Source: Paramagnetospirillum magneticum AMB-1 (lineage in GTDB: Bacteria > Pseudomonadota > Alphaproteobacteria > Rhodospirillales > Magnetospirillaceae). From it: a stretch of DNA of 64,000 nucleotides. The notes beneath the pieces are model-generated. The model did not search any database. It saw only the letters and a list, made by a program, of their open reading frames with translations, and had not been told where the DNA came from. The stretch covers positions 2,292,104 through 2,356,103 of the forward strand of contig NC_007626.1 in NCBI RefSeq assembly GCF_000009985.1, in the 5' to 3' direction. Position 1 is the stretch's first letter. Each line of letters opens with the position of its first letter. A program made the translations under genes and the position numbers. Positions 22,666-32,371 of the stretch are shown piece after piece.

Positions 22666-23958
22666 TTAGTTGACGACCGCGCGGACGGCGAAGGTGGCCC
22701 CGCCGAGAGCGCCGGTGTAGATCGAGTCCGGGTCGATGTTGATGGTCACGTCGCCGTAGTTTTCCTTGATCAGCTTGCGCAGCTCGCGCACCGCCGCCTC
22801 GTTCTTGGCGACGCCACCGGTGAAGGTGAACTGGTCCTTGACGCCGCCGGCGCGCGACAGGATGGACATGGCGCGCAGGATGATGGCGCGGTGCAGACCG
22901 GCCAGAATGTCCTCGCGCTTTTCGCCCAGGGCCAGACGGTCACGCAACTCGGCGCCCGCGAACACGGTGCAGGTGGAGTTGATTCGAACCTGCTTGTTGG
23001 ACTTCATGGCCAGCGGGCCGAGCTCGTGCAGGCCCATGTTCATCTCGTCGGCGATGTAGCCCAGATAACGGCCGCAACCGGCGGCGCAACGATCGTTCAT
23101 CTGGAAGTTCTCGACGATGCCCACCGGGTCCACCTGGATGCCCTTGGTGTCCTGGCCGCCGATGTCCAGCACCGTGCGGGTGTCCGGGTACATCATGTGG
23201 GCGCCCAGGCCGTGGCACAGGATCTCCGAGCGGATGTGCTCCTTGGGGAAGGGCAGGCGGACGCGGCCGTAGCCGGTGCCGACCACGTAAGTCTCCTCCA
23301 GCGGAATGGCCAGGGCCGACTGCACCGGGGCCAGGATCGAGGACCCGGTCATGGTGCCCTTTTCCAGGGCGCGGACGAACTTGCCCTCCATGTCGCCGGC
23401 CGGCGGACGGTTTTCCACTTCGATGATCGACTTGTCGTAGACGTTGAGGATCAGGTCGAAGCCGAGACCGGCCTCCTTGCACACCGCCTCGCCGTGGCTC
23501 ATGAACTCGGCGCCGGCCAGATCGCGGAAGAAGTCGGACTTGCGCTTGACGCCCGGCGCGTACTGGGCGGCCGAGCTGTCACGCAGGCGGGAGAAGGTGC
23601 CTTCCAGGGCCTCGATCACCACCTTCTCGCGGCCGGCGAAGCGCGGCCCCTTGATGTTGGCGATGCAGGTGTTCTGCAGGTCTTCCAACTGCTCCAGGAA
23701 CTGGACGTGACGGAAGTTCCGCTCCAGATCCGACAGGATGTCGTCGACCTTGCCCGACACTTCCGGCACGTTCGACAGAGCGCGGCGGAACAGGGTCAGG
23801 CGGGTGTCGATCAGCGCTTCCTGCTTGGAAACGGCGGCCGCGGTGTCGTAGTTGGAGCGCGAATTGGTGATGCCGCGTCCCAGGATCTGGAGGTTCTCAT
23901 CCATCACCACGGCTTTGGTGGTGGTGGAGCCCAGATCGATACCGATGAAACAACGCAT
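22666..23958 (-). CDS. bcrA: Benzoyl-CoA reductase subunit A (ATPase/activator)
   Basis: The 430-residue ASKHA ATPase starts MRCFIGIDLGSTTTKAVVMD. It has the cluster loop NDRCAAGCGRYLGYIADEM, VLDIGGQDTKG and FTGGVAKNEAAVRELRKL. It pairs with BcrD; each subunit contributes cysteines to the [4Fe-4S] cluster. ATG 23958 is used because the frame upstream is only a shadow of bcrB. An inserted region of about 150 residues after the first motif (about 60-210) is normal for BcrA/BadF. Confidence 0.95.
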   Translation of the reverse strand: MRCFIGIDLGSTTTKAVVMDENLQILGRGITNSRSNYDTAAAVSKQEALIDTRLTLFRRALSNVPEVSGKVDDILSDLERNFRHVQFLEQLEDLQNTCIANIKGPRFAGREKVVIEALEGTFSRLRDSSAAQYAPGVKRKSDFFRDLAGAEFMSHGEAVCKEAGLGFDLILNVYDKSIIEVENRPPAGDMEGKFVRALEKGTMTGSSILAPVQSALAIPLEETYVVGTGYGRVRLPFPKEHIRSEILCHGLGAHMMYPDTRTVLDIGGQDTKGIQVDPVGIVENFQMNDRCAAGCGRYLGYIADEMNMGLHELGPLAMKSNKQVRINSTCTVFAGAELRDRLALGEKREDILAGLHRAIILRAMSILSRAGGVKDQFTFTGGVAKNEAAVRELRKLIKENYGDVTINIDPDSIYTGALGGATFAVRAVVN

Positions 23959-23972
23959 TGTGTATCCCTCCC

Positions 23973-25271
23973 TTACGCGGCCACGGTCTTGGAACCGCCA
24001 CCACGGCGCTTCTGCTCGATCATCTGGAAGTAGCTTTCCAGGCGGTTCTTGACGTTGGCCGCCGAGAAGTAGCGCGGATCGACCAGGTCGGTTTCGATGA
24101 AGGCGCCCGGACGGCCGGTGCGGCGCTCCACTTCCTTCATGATCATCAGCTGGCCGGCCGAGAAGCTGTTGCAGCTCTTGATCGAGTTGATCAGCAGGCC
24201 GTCGGCCTCGTATTCCTCGACATACTTGGCCAGCAGATCGACGCGGGTCGGCAGGTTGAGGTTGGTGTAGCAACCCAGGCAGTAATCGGCCAGCGACTCC
24301 AGGGGGTTGTCGGGATCGTGACGGAAGCCCTGGTCGTAGAGACCACCCACCTTGGTGTAGGAGGAGGCGACCACGATGGCGCCCTCGTCATAGAACATCT
24401 TCCAGAATTCGCGGAAGTTGGTCCAGTTGGGCGGGCCTTCGACGATCAGACGGTACTTCTGGTCGTTGAAGTAGGTGCCCTCGGGGGTCAGCGGACCCTG
24501 ATGGTTCTCGATGCGGCCCTGAACTTCCTTGCGCAGCATCTCGTAGTAGGACACCGCATCCTCGGTCCCGCGGAAGGCGGTGAAGATCGGGCCGATGTAG
24601 TACACGCCGCCGAAATAGGCGTCGATGGGCGAGGGCTTGACCTTGCCCTGCTCCAGGCACCACACCAGGTTGTCCTCGGCCTTGGCCGAGTTGCGCAGGT
24701 ACTGGCGCAGGCGGTCGATGTCGAACTTGACGCCCGAGACCTGCTCCAGGCCCGGAATGACCACTTCCTTGAGCTGCTTGACGATGTAGTCGCGCATGTT
24801 CTTGGTGGAGTGGCCGTCGCCCTCGTAGGGCACGTGCAGCATCAGGGTCGGGCACTTGTACTCTTCACGCAGCAGCTCGAACCACTTCATGAAGGTGTAG
24901 CAGCCGGTGTAGCTGAGCATCAGCACGTCGGGGTTGGGATAGGGCTTGCCGTTGGGGGCGATGTTGCCCTTGGACATCTGGCCGATATCCGCCTTCACAT
25001 AGGTGCAGACGTCTTCGGAATGGCCCGACTTCTCGGCTTCCATGATGTAGCCGCCCGAGGCCTTGCGCATGCCGGCCTGGATGGCGTTGATTTCGGGCAG
25101 GTTGTTGACGATGTCGAAACACATCAGCAACTCGTTCAGGTTGCCCGGAACGAAGGTGGAGGACACTTTGCGGCCGGTTTCATGCTTGGACGTGATCGCG
25201 TCGTAATTGCGCGCGATCATGGCCTTCTGCATTTCCATCGACGGCTCTTTGACGGCTTCAGGCTTGCTCAT
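23973..25271 (-). CDS. bcrB: Benzoyl-CoA reductase subunit B
   Basis: The 432-residue protein belongs to the 2-hydroxyacyl-CoA dehydratase/BcrBC family. It has VPGNLNELLMCFDIVNNLPE at the N-terminus, LMLSYTGCYTFMKWFELL, and late cysteines in CLGCYTNLNLP and SCNSFSAGQL that probably ligate iron-sulfur clusters. With BcrC it forms the catalytic half where benzoyl-CoA is reduced to cyclohexa-1,5-diene-1-carbonyl-CoA. It starts 4 bp after the bcrC stop, indicating tight co-expression. Confidence 0.95.
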   Translation of the reverse strand: MSKPEAVKEPSMEMQKAMIARNYDAITSKHETGRKVSSTFVPGNLNELLMCFDIVNNLPEINAIQAGMRKASGGYIMEAEKSGHSEDVCTYVKADIGQMSKGNIAPNGKPYPNPDVLMLSYTGCYTFMKWFELLREEYKCPTLMLHVPYEGDGHSTKNMRDYIVKQLKEVVIPGLEQVSGVKFDIDRLRQYLRNSAKAEDNLVWCLEQGKVKPSPIDAYFGGVYYIGPIFTAFRGTEDAVSYYEMLRKEVQGRIENHQGPLTPEGTYFNDQKYRLIVEGPPNWTNFREFWKMFYDEGAIVVASSYTKVGGLYDQGFRHDPDNPLESLADYCLGCYTNLNLPTRVDLLAKYVEEYEADGLLINSIKSCNSFSAGQLMIMKEVERRTGRPGAFIETDLVDPRYFSAANVKNRLESYFQMIEQKRRGGGSKTVAA

Positions 25272-25275
25272 GATG

Positions 25276-26451
25276 TCAGCTCCACAGCTTGATGGAATCG
25301 GCGAAGGTGCCAGCCTGCTCGCGGATCGGCTGCATCTGGCCAGAGTTTTCGGCGTACTTGAAAGCGATGTAGGGGATGCCGGCTTCCGACAGCTTGTTGC
25401 AGACCATGGGACGGTCCAGCAGGGCCGGGTCGCAGAAACTGGGGGTCGCGTAGATCACGCCCTCGGCGCCGCAGGCCTTGACCGCGTCCACATGGAACTG
25501 GCCCTTGACCTTGCCGTCGGGGACGTACTTGCACGAGGTCTCCACCGAGTTCTCGAGATAGGTCATGGCCAGGGCCTCCAGCGGATTGCCGGTGGTGGGG
25601 ACATCGACCATCAGGAAACGGTTGTTCAGCGAGTAGTCGTCGTCGACCACATAGCAACCGGCCATCTCGATGGACTTGATCAGGTTCAGCGGCGGCTGCT
25701 CGCAGAACGAGCCGTAGATGGAGATGCGGACGTTGTCGCGCTTCGGCCGGTCTTCGTTGGCGGCGGCGGCCATGTAGTCCTTGAGCATCTGGTTGTGCTC
25801 TTCCACGTCCATCATCAGGCCGGCGCGCATCAGCACGTAGACCTCGGAGGTGGGGGCCAGCCAGGGCTGCTTGGCACGGAAGGCGTACACCTCGCGGATC
25901 AGGCGGCGGTTCTCATTGTAGAGACCGATGGAGCGCTGGATGTCGGCGTCGCTGATCTTGCGGCCGGTCAGAGTCTCCAGGCCTTCCTTCAGCTCGTGCA
26001 GTTCCTGGATGTAGTAGGTGCCGCCGATGGACTTGTCGTAGTTCTGGGGCGTGTCGAAGAACTTGGACCACACATTCGGAAACATCAGTTTCCAGATGCC
26101 CGAAAGGTTGCGGATCACGTCGCAGACGAACGGGAAGATCATGCCGTCGACGAAGTCGAGACGGTTGGTGACGCCCAGTTCGATGGTCGAGCGCGGAATG
26201 CGGCAGATGTAGCTCTGGTAGTAGGCGTCGCCGTGAATGACTTCCATCTGGTCGCCGCCGCCGAAGATGCCCAGCGGCAGGCAGCCCGCGGCGTGGATCA
26301 TCTCGATGGGCGAGTAGACGGGCAGAAAGCCGATGACCTTGCGGCCGGGCTTGGCGTCCTTCCACTTGCGAGCATAGGTGAAGTTCAGGTCTTCGAACAT
26401 CTCCTGGCACACGGCCATGATGTCGGCGACGCTTTTATTCTTTCCAGACAT
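25276..26451 (-). CDS. bcrC: Benzoyl-CoA reductase subunit C
   Basis: The 391-residue BcrBC-family protein has VIGFLPVYSPIEMIHAAGCLPLG near the N-terminus, the cluster-ligand region around CRIPRSTIELG and FVCDVIRNL, and PSFCDPALLDRPMVC near the C-terminus. It is the partner of BcrB in the substrate-binding half of benzoyl-CoA reductase. There is a single base between it and dch, consistent with one operon. Confidence 0.95.
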   Translation of the reverse strand: MSGKNKSVADIMAVCQEMFEDLNFTYARKWKDAKPGRKVIGFLPVYSPIEMIHAAGCLPLGIFGGGDQMEVIHGDAYYQSYICRIPRSTIELGVTNRLDFVDGMIFPFVCDVIRNLSGIWKLMFPNVWSKFFDTPQNYDKSIGGTYYIQELHELKEGLETLTGRKISDADIQRSIGLYNENRRLIREVYAFRAKQPWLAPTSEVYVLMRAGLMMDVEEHNQMLKDYMAAAANEDRPKRDNVRISIYGSFCEQPPLNLIKSIEMAGCYVVDDDYSLNNRFLMVDVPTTGNPLEALAMTYLENSVETSCKYVPDGKVKGQFHVDAVKACGAEGVIYATPSFCDPALLDRPMVCNKLSEAGIPYIAFKYAENSGQMQPIREQAGTFADSIKLWS

Positions 26452-26452
26452 C

Positions 26453-27232
26453 CTATCGGTCCTCCCAAAGTGCCGGCCTCTTTTCGAGAAAGGCGTTCAA
26501 ACCCTCGACTGCGTCGTGGGTGGCCATCAGGCCGTTGAGGTAAAGGGCTTCAACTTCGGCGATCTTGGCCTTGACCCGCTCGTTCATGCCGAGACGGGCG
26601 GCCTTGACCGCGAAACGCAGGCTTGCCGCCGAATGCTTGGCCGGGCCGTTGTCGAACCAGGCCAGGGCGGCATTTTCCGGGTCGTCCACCACGGCGTTGG
26701 CGATGCCGAGGCGGGCGGCCTCGGCGCCGTCGATGGAACGGCCGGAATAGAGCAGGTCCTCGGCCGCCACCCGGGGCATGCGCTCGGGCAGCAGGCACGA
26801 GGCGGCGGGGGCGAACACCCCCAGCACGATCTCCGGCTGGCCCAGCTTGGCGTCGGGCGAGACGAACATCATGTGTCCGGCCAGGGCGACTTCGAGCCCG
26901 CCGCCTAAGCACTGGCCGCGCACGGCGACCAGGATGGGCAGGGGGAAGTCGACCATGGCGATGACCAGCTTGTGCAGGCTGGCCAGCATGGCGGCGCACT
27001 GGTCGGGCATGTGCTCGGCCACCGAGGCGCCGAAGCTGAAATGCGGCCCTTCGTGGTCGATCAGCACGGCGCGGAGCGCGGAATCCTCATGGGCGTCGCC
27101 CAGGGCCGCGCTCAGCGCCGCGATCATCTCGGCGTCGACGATGTTGGCCTTGGGCCGCGAGAGGCGCAGCCGCAGCAGCTTCCCCTCGCGGTCCTTCCAG
27201 ACCTTCAGGCAGTTGGAGATGCCTTCGGCCAT
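26453..27232 (-). CDS. dch: Cyclohexa-1,5-diene-1-carbonyl-CoA hydratase
   Basis: The 259-residue enoyl-CoA hydratase/isomerase-fold protein has the oxyanion-hole segments FSFGASVAEHMPDQ and VRGQCLGGGLEVALAGH. Position between bcrC and oah, and similarity in style to Dch, point to addition of water to the dienoyl-CoA product of Bcr to give 6-hydroxycyclohex-1-ene-1-carbonyl-CoA. Crotonase-fold proteins are hard to tell apart by motif alone, so the assignment rests mainly on context. Confidence 0.9.
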   Translation of the reverse strand: MAEGISNCLKVWKDREGKLLRLRLSRPKANIVDAEMIAALSAALGDAHEDSALRAVLIDHEGPHFSFGASVAEHMPDQCAAMLASLHKLVIAMVDFPLPILVAVRGQCLGGGLEVALAGHMMFVSPDAKLGQPEIVLGVFAPAASCLLPERMPRVAAEDLLYSGRSIDGAEAARLGIANAVVDDPENAALAWFDNGPAKHSAASLRFAVKAARLGMNERVKAKIAEVEALYLNGLMATHDAVEGLNAFLEKRPALWEDR

Positions 27233-27233
27233 G

Positions 27234-28367
27234 TCAGTGGCCCGCCTTGGGGATCAGGGACTCGATCAGCTCGGGCGTCCACGGGGCACCCTTGGCCAGG
27301 GCCTGGCGGAGCGCCACGAAGTCGATCTCGCGGTCTTCCTTGGGACCCTCGTTGAAGGCGCGGAAGCCGGTGCGGGCCTCGGTCATCATGTTGAGGCCCA
27401 GCCAGTCGCGGCTGTTTTCCTTGTTGGCGTTCCAGGCGTTCAGCTTGGGCTTGCGCAGTTCCTGGATCGTCTTGGTGAAGCAATCCGGGAAGGTGTGCAG
27501 GATCTTGGCGCAGATCTCCTCGACCTTGGCGTCCAGCAGGGACAGGTCGATGGTGCCCTTCTTCAGCAGCTCCTTGCCCGCTGCCAGCTCGGCGCCGGTC
27601 TTGGACTCGCCGTGGACGATCTTGCCGAACTCGTCGAGATAGCGGTCGGTGATCACCAGGGGGTTGGCGACGAACTTGCCGTCGACCTTCAGGGCCGGGA
27701 CCAGATCCATGATGATGCCGGTGCGATAGGCCTTGTGGGCCGACCAGGGCTCGCAGAGCGAACCCGACACCATGGCCTGCTCGCAGCCGATCATGACGGG
27801 CAGGAAGTCGGTGGCGCCGCCGATGGGGGCCGAGCCGTGCTTGGGGCCGGCCTGACCGAACTTGGCCAGATCCTGGGCCACCGAGAAGTCGGCGGCCATG
27901 CCGATTTCCTGGCCGCCGCCGATGCGCATGCCGTTGACGCGGCAGATCACCGGCTTGTCGCAGCCCAGGATGGCCGAGACCATGTCGTTGAACAGCCGCA
28001 TGTACTGGCGGTATTCCTGCGGGTTGCCGGCGTAGTACTCGGCATATTCCTTGGTGTTGCCGCCGGTGCAGAACGCCTTGTCGCCGGCGCCGGTAAACAC
28101 CACCGACGACACGTCGCGGGCGTTGGAGGCGTCGCGGAACGCCATGATGACGCCCTTCACCATGTCGGTGGTGTAGGAATTGTACTGCTTCTGGTTGTCC
28201 AGCGTGATCCAGGCGTTATACAGGCCCTCGGCCACGGTGCCGTCGGCCCGCTTGGCCGGGCGCTTCTCGTACAGAACGCCGGGGACCACGGTGGTGGGGA
28301 CCAGATTGTGATCGTTGAGGTGGGCGGGCGCCGTTGAATCGACGATGGCCGCGGTTTCCTTCTTCAT
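27234..28367 (-). CDS. oah: 6-oxocyclohex-1-ene-1-carbonyl-CoA hydrolase (ring-opening)
   Basis: The 377-residue crotonase-superfamily protein is longer than ordinary hydratases, as expected for Oah. It has FTGAGDKAFCTGGNTKEYAEYYAG, CRVNGMRIGGGQEIGMAADFS and an N-terminal region beginning with LYEKRPAKRADGTVAEG. Oah adds two waters to the 6-oxo compound and opens the ring to 3-hydroxypimelyl-CoA. The gene lies one base upstream of dch and 30 bp downstream of had. Confidence 0.94.
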   Translation of the reverse strand: MKKETAAIVDSTAPAHLNDHNLVPTTVVPGVLYEKRPAKRADGTVAEGLYNAWITLDNQKQYNSYTTDMVKGVIMAFRDASNARDVSSVVFTGAGDKAFCTGGNTKEYAEYYAGNPQEYRQYMRLFNDMVSAILGCDKPVICRVNGMRIGGGQEIGMAADFSVAQDLAKFGQAGPKHGSAPIGGATDFLPVMIGCEQAMVSGSLCEPWSAHKAYRTGIIMDLVPALKVDGKFVANPLVITDRYLDEFGKIVHGESKTGAELAAGKELLKKGTIDLSLLDAKVEEICAKILHTFPDCFTKTIQELRKPKLNAWNANKENSRDWLGLNMMTEARTGFRAFNEGPKEDREIDFVALRQALAKGAPWTPELIESLIPKAGH

Positions 28368-28397
28368 GACCAGGACTCTCCCTCTCTTGAATTTCTT

Positions 28398-29474
28398 TTA
28401 GGCGTTGGGGCACAGGACGGCGCGGCGCGACAGCTTGTGGTCGTGCACGGCGGCGAACGTGTCGTTGATGCTGTCCAGCGGGCGACGCTCGACGAAGTTC
28501 TTCACGTTGATCTTGCCCGACAGGACCAGATCCAGGGCGCCGGGATACAGGTCCGGCGGGCAGCCCCAATTGCCCAGCGCGCGGGCATGGAAGGCCATCA
28601 GGTTGGACAGGCGGAACTCGGCCTTGTTCATGGTGTAGCCCACCACGCAGATGGTGCAGCCATGGACCATCAGGTCGAAGGCGCTCTGCTGGCCGGGAAC
28701 GCTGCCCGAGCATTCCATGATGATCCACTCGGTGGAGCGCAGGCCCTGGGCCTTGGCGAAGGCGCCGATTTCCTTCTTGATCTCGCGGGTCGAGGGGAAG
28801 TCCTTGGGGTTCAGCGTCAGCTTGGCGCCCGCCGCCTTGACCGCTTCCAGCTTGACCGGGTCGATGTCCAGAGCCACCACGGTGGCGCCCATGGCCGAGG
28901 CCACCTGGACGGAATAGCCGCCCACGCCGCCACAGCCGATGACGATCACCAGGTCGCCCTGGCCGATGCCGGCCTGCACGGCGGCCTGATAGGGGGTGGT
29001 CAGCGCGTCGGCCACCACGGAGACCTCGGACAGCTCCAGGCCGGCAGCCTTCAGCCGGGCCTCGTCCACGGCGCACAGCCCGTTGGCGGGGACGGTGATA
29101 TGGGTGGCGAAGCCGCCCTGCAGATCGTTGCCCGGCATCTTCTGCGAGCGGCAGATGGTGCCCTTGCCGCGCTTGCACAGGTCGCACTGGCCGCAGGGAA
29201 TCACCGCCGAAATGATGACGGCCTTGCCGACCCAGCTTTCGGCGCCGGCGCCGGCCTGAATCACCCGGCCGCTGATCTCGTGGCCAAGCGCCAGGGGCAG
29301 GGCGTGGTTGGTGCGCACGCCGTTGTAATAGTAGTCCAGATCCGTGTGGCAGACGCCGCAGCCCGCGACCTCGACCAGCACCTCACCGGCGCCCGGCGCG
29401 GCGATTTCCATGGCTTCCTTCACCATGGGCTGGCCGACACCGGTCATCATCCAACGATAAGCGGAAATGCTCAT
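28398..29474 (-). CDS. had: 6-hydroxycyclohex-1-ene-1-carbonyl-CoA dehydrogenase
   Basis: The 358-residue zinc-dependent medium-chain dehydrogenase has the catalytic-zinc segment AGCGVCHTDLDYYYNG, GHEISGRV, a structural-zinc group CGQCDLCKRGKGTIC, and the NAD-binding GCGGVGGYSVQVASAMGA. It oxidises the Dch product to 6-oxocyclohex-1-ene-1-carbonyl-CoA with NAD+. ATG 29474 is chosen; the extra 18 upstream residues of the frame are not protein-like. It is the first gene of the bcr operon, so the control region 29475-29791 should drive the whole set. Confidence 0.94.
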   Translation of the reverse strand: MSISAYRWMMTGVGQPMVKEAMEIAAPGAGEVLVEVAGCGVCHTDLDYYYNGVRTNHALPLALGHEISGRVIQAGAGAESWVGKAVIISAVIPCGQCDLCKRGKGTICRSQKMPGNDLQGGFATHITVPANGLCAVDEARLKAAGLELSEVSVVADALTTPYQAAVQAGIGQGDLVIVIGCGGVGGYSVQVASAMGATVVALDIDPVKLEAVKAAGAKLTLNPKDFPSTREIKKEIGAFAKAQGLRSTEWIIMECSGSVPGQQSAFDLMVHGCTICVVGYTMNKAEFRLSNLMAFHARALGNWGCPPDLYPGALDLVLSGKINVKNFVERRPLDSINDTFAAVHDHKLSRRAVLCPNA

Positions 29475-29791
29475 TCCGTATTCCCTCTCTCTTCCCGTTA
29501 TCTCCGACCCGCGGCACCGTCGCGCCATGGATCGCCCTGTATTATTCCGTAAATGCGTACCACAATACCGAATTAGCCGTCAAGTGCAGCTTGTGGGCTT
29601 GTCGTCCGACCCAAATGGGTGGTATGCACCTAGTCTCGTCCGCGTTGGAGAAGACGGTTCGCCGAATTCGCCTCGCGGTGCGTAAACCCCCTTATGTCGA
29701 GCCGCCTTTCAGGCTTGGGAGCGGGGGCGGCTTAAACACTGGCCAGGCCCAATGCGAAGGAATTCGGGGGCCTAATCTGGGGAAACAGAAT
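29475..29791. promoter_or_regulatory. Divergent control region between the bcr operon and korAB
   Basis: This 317-bp region has no gene. It holds an operator-like site at 29553-29573 (ATGCGTA-CCACAA-TACCGAA) whose right part, GTACCACAATACCGAA, matches the palindrome at 34889-34908 in 14 of 16 positions. TTGACG on the minus strand lies beside it as a possible -35 of had, but no good -10 is evident. An inverted repeat AGCCGCC...GGCGGCT spans 29700-29732, upstream of korA. Confidence 0.6.
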
Positions 29792-31528
29792 ATGACGACG
29801 AGTTCCGGATCTGGGTCTGTCTCGATCGCGATGTGCGGCAGTGGTGGCGCCGGCGTGATGACGGCCGCCAACATGTTCCTCGACGCCGCCGCCGAGGCTG
29901 GTTACTACGCGCTTTTCGGCCGCTCCTCCGGCCCGCAGATCAGAGGCGGCGAGGCTGCGGCCCTGGTGCGCCTGGGTGTCGAGCCCATCACTTCGGTGGA
30001 TGACACCTTCGACATCATGCTGGCCATCGACTGGCAGGGCGTTCAGCGCTTTGCCGCCGAGCTGCCGCTGTCGAAGAACAGCATCGTGATCTGCGACCCC
30101 TCCGCCGGCGACGTGCCGGACGTCTACGTCAAGACCGGGGCCAAGATCGTCCATCTGCACATGAAGGATCTGGCCAAGGAGATTCCCGGCGGCCGTCCCA
30201 ACATGATCGCTCTCGGCGCCGTGGCCGAGCTGATCGGCATTCCGGTCGGCCCGCTGACCGAGGTGCTGGGCAAGTCCCTGAAGAAGAAGCGCGCCGACGC
30301 CTATGAGGCTTCGGTGGCCGGCGTCAAGGCCGGTGCCGCCGCCGCCGCCACCCTGGGCGGTGCCAAGCGCCTGGCCGCGGCCAAGGCCAAGGACGCCAAG
30401 CGCTGGACCGTCACCGGCAATTACGGCGCCGGTCTGGGCGCCATTCGCGGCGGCGTGCGCTTCTGCGCCGCCTATCCCATCACCCCGGCCACCGAGGTGC
30501 TGGAATACCTGGCCAGCGCGCTTCCCAAGGTGGGTGGCGTGTTCGTGCAGGCCGAGGACGAGCTGGCCTCCATCAACATGTGCCTGGGCGCCTCCTATGG
30601 CGGAGAAGCCTCCATCACCTCCACCGCCGGTCCCGGCCTGTCGCTGATGACCGAAGGCCTGGGCCTGGCCGTTGCCTCCGAGACCCCCGTGGTGGTGGTC
30701 GACGTGCAGCGCGTCGGTCCCTCCACCGGCATCGCCACCAAGTGCGAGCAGTCGGACCTCAACATCGCGGTCTACGGCCTGCACGGCGACGCGCCGCATC
30801 TGGTCGTCGCCCCCAATTCGGTCGGCGACTGCATCTTCACCACCCAGTGGGGCGTCTATCTGGCCGAAAGCCTGCAGACCGCCTGTCTGGTGATGAGCGA
30901 TCAGGCCCTGGGCCAGAGCCGCGCCATCATCGACGCTCCCGCCGACGTGGCCTTCGTGGGCAAGCGTCTGGTCGCCGAGGCTCCGGCCGAGGGCGAGGTG
31001 TTCAAGCGCTACGCCAACACCGCCTCGGGCATTTCGCCCATGCCGGTTCCCGGCCAGCCGGGCTGCCAGTACACCTCGGACGGCCTCGAGCACACCGAGA
31101 CCGGCACGCCGTCCTCGCAGTCCTCGGACCACACCCTGCAGTTGGACAAGCGTCAGCGCAAGCTGACCAACTTCGACTACGGCAACCATTGGGCCACCAT
31201 CGAGGGTGAGGGCGACATCGCCGTCATCACCTGGGGCTCGTGCACCGGCGCCGCCCGCGAGGCGGTGGCCCGCGCCAAGGCCGACGGCATCAACGCCAAG
31301 CTGATCTCGTTGCGTCTGATCTCCCCGATCCGTCCGCAGCATCTGGCCGATGCCCTCAAGGGCGTCAGCAAGATCCTGGTGGTCGAGCAGAGCCATCAGG
31401 GCCAGTTCACCCGTTACCTGCGTGGCGAGTACGATCTCCCGGTCAAGCCGGAATCGCTGTCTCGTTCCGGCCCGCTGCCCATGCGTCCCGGTGAAATCCA
31501 CGCCCGCCTCCTGTCGATGGGGAAGTAA
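29792..31528 (+). CDS. korA: 2-oxoglutarate:ferredoxin oxidoreductase, fused gamma-alpha subunit
   Basis: The 578-residue protein is a fusion. The gamma domain (about 8-195) has IAMCGSGGAGVMTAANMFLDA and GRSSGPQIRGGEAAALVR; the alpha domain (about 205-575) has RFCAAYPITPATEVLEYLA, QAEDELASINMCLGASYGG and STAGPGLSLMTEGLG. This is the two-subunit KorAB arrangement known from Thauera. It oxidises 2-oxoglutarate to succinyl-CoA and reduces ferredoxin for Bcr. ATG 29792 is selected over the long upstream frame since the domain starts just after it. Confidence 0.93.
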   Translation: MTTSSGSGSVSIAMCGSGGAGVMTAANMFLDAAAEAGYYALFGRSSGPQIRGGEAAALVRLGVEPITSVDDTFDIMLAIDWQGVQRFAAELPLSKNSIVICDPSAGDVPDVYVKTGAKIVHLHMKDLAKEIPGGRPNMIALGAVAELIGIPVGPLTEVLGKSLKKKRADAYEASVAGVKAGAAAAATLGGAKRLAAAKAKDAKRWTVTGNYGAGLGAIRGGVRFCAAYPITPATEVLEYLASALPKVGGVFVQAEDELASINMCLGASYGGEASITSTAGPGLSLMTEGLGLAVASETPVVVVDVQRVGPSTGIATKCEQSDLNIAVYGLHGDAPHLVVAPNSVGDCIFTTQWGVYLAESLQTACLVMSDQALGQSRAIIDAPADVAFVGKRLVAEAPAEGEVFKRYANTASGISPMPVPGQPGCQYTSDGLEHTETGTPSSQSSDHTLQLDKRQRKLTNFDYGNHWATIEGEGDIAVITWGSCTGAAREAVARAKADGINAKLISLRLISPIRPQHLADALKGVSKILVVEQSHQGQFTRYLRGEYDLPVKPESLSRSGPLPMRPGEIHARLLSMGK

Positions 31529-31531
31529 GTC

Positions 31532-32371
31532 ATGTCCAGCTGCGATTCTACCGCTACCTACGCCGCCAAGGATTTCAAGTCCGACGTCAAGCCGGTCTGG
31601 TGCCCTGGCTGCGGCGACTATGCCGTGCTGTCCTCCATCACCAAGGCGTTCGCCGATCTGGGCCTCAAGCCGCACGAGACCTCGGTGGTCTCGGGCATCG
31701 GCTGCTCGTCCCGCATTCCGGCCTACACCAACACCTACGGCATCCACTCCATCCACGGTCGCGCTCTCGCGGTCGGCCAGGGCCTCAAGCTGGCCCGCCC
31801 CGACCTGACCGTGATGGTGGCCGGCGGTGACGGCGACGGCTTCTCCATCGGCGGCAATCACTTCCTGCACGCCTGCCGCCGCAATGTCGACCTGACCTAC
31901 ATCGTCATGGACAACCGGGTCTACGGCATGACCAAGGGCCAGCCCTCGCCGACCACCGAGTCGGATTGGGATGCCTCGGCCATGGCCCCGCCCGGCGGCA
32001 CCGGCATGACCCCGTTCCATCCGCTGGCCATCGCGCTGGCCTCGGGCGCCAACTTCATCGCCCGCGGCTTCTCGGGTGATCCGAACGGCACCGCCCAGAT
32101 CATTGCCGAGGCCATCCGCCATCCCGGCTTCTCGTTCGTTGCGATCATGAGCCCCTGCATCACCTTCCGTGAAGAGCAGCGGGACTGGAAGAACACCATG
32201 CGCAACGTCAACATCGAGCCGACCACCGATCCGGCCCAGGCGGCTCGCCGCCTGATGACCGATGACGGCTTCAACTGCGGTATCCTCTACCGTGGCAACC
32301 GTCCGGCCTATGGCAAGGAGAAGAAGGCGACCAATGCGGTGTCCGATCTCGATCGGGAATTCACCCTTTGA
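31532..32371 (+). CDS. korB: 2-oxoglutarate:ferredoxin oxidoreductase, beta subunit
   Basis: The 279-residue TPP-binding subunit has VWCPGCGDYAVL near the N-terminus and the TPP/Mg motif GGDGDGFSIGGNHFLHACRR followed by IVMDNRVYGMTKGQ. It starts 3 bp after korA and is clearly co-transcribed. With KorA it couples the TCA cycle to ferredoxin reduction, which closes the electron loop for aromatic ring reduction. Only the CPGC region offers obvious cluster cysteines. Confidence 0.94.
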   Translation: MSSCDSTATYAAKDFKSDVKPVWCPGCGDYAVLSSITKAFADLGLKPHETSVVSGIGCSSRIPAYTNTYGIHSIHGRALAVGQGLKLARPDLTVMVAGGDGDGFSIGGNHFLHACRRNVDLTYIVMDNRVYGMTKGQPSPTTESDWDASAMAPPGGTGMTPFHPLAIALASGANFIARGFSGDPNGTAQIIAEAIRHPGFSFVAIMSPCITFREEQRDWKNTMRNVNIEPTTDPAQAARRLMTDDGFNCGILYRGNRPAYGKEKKATNAVSDLDREFTL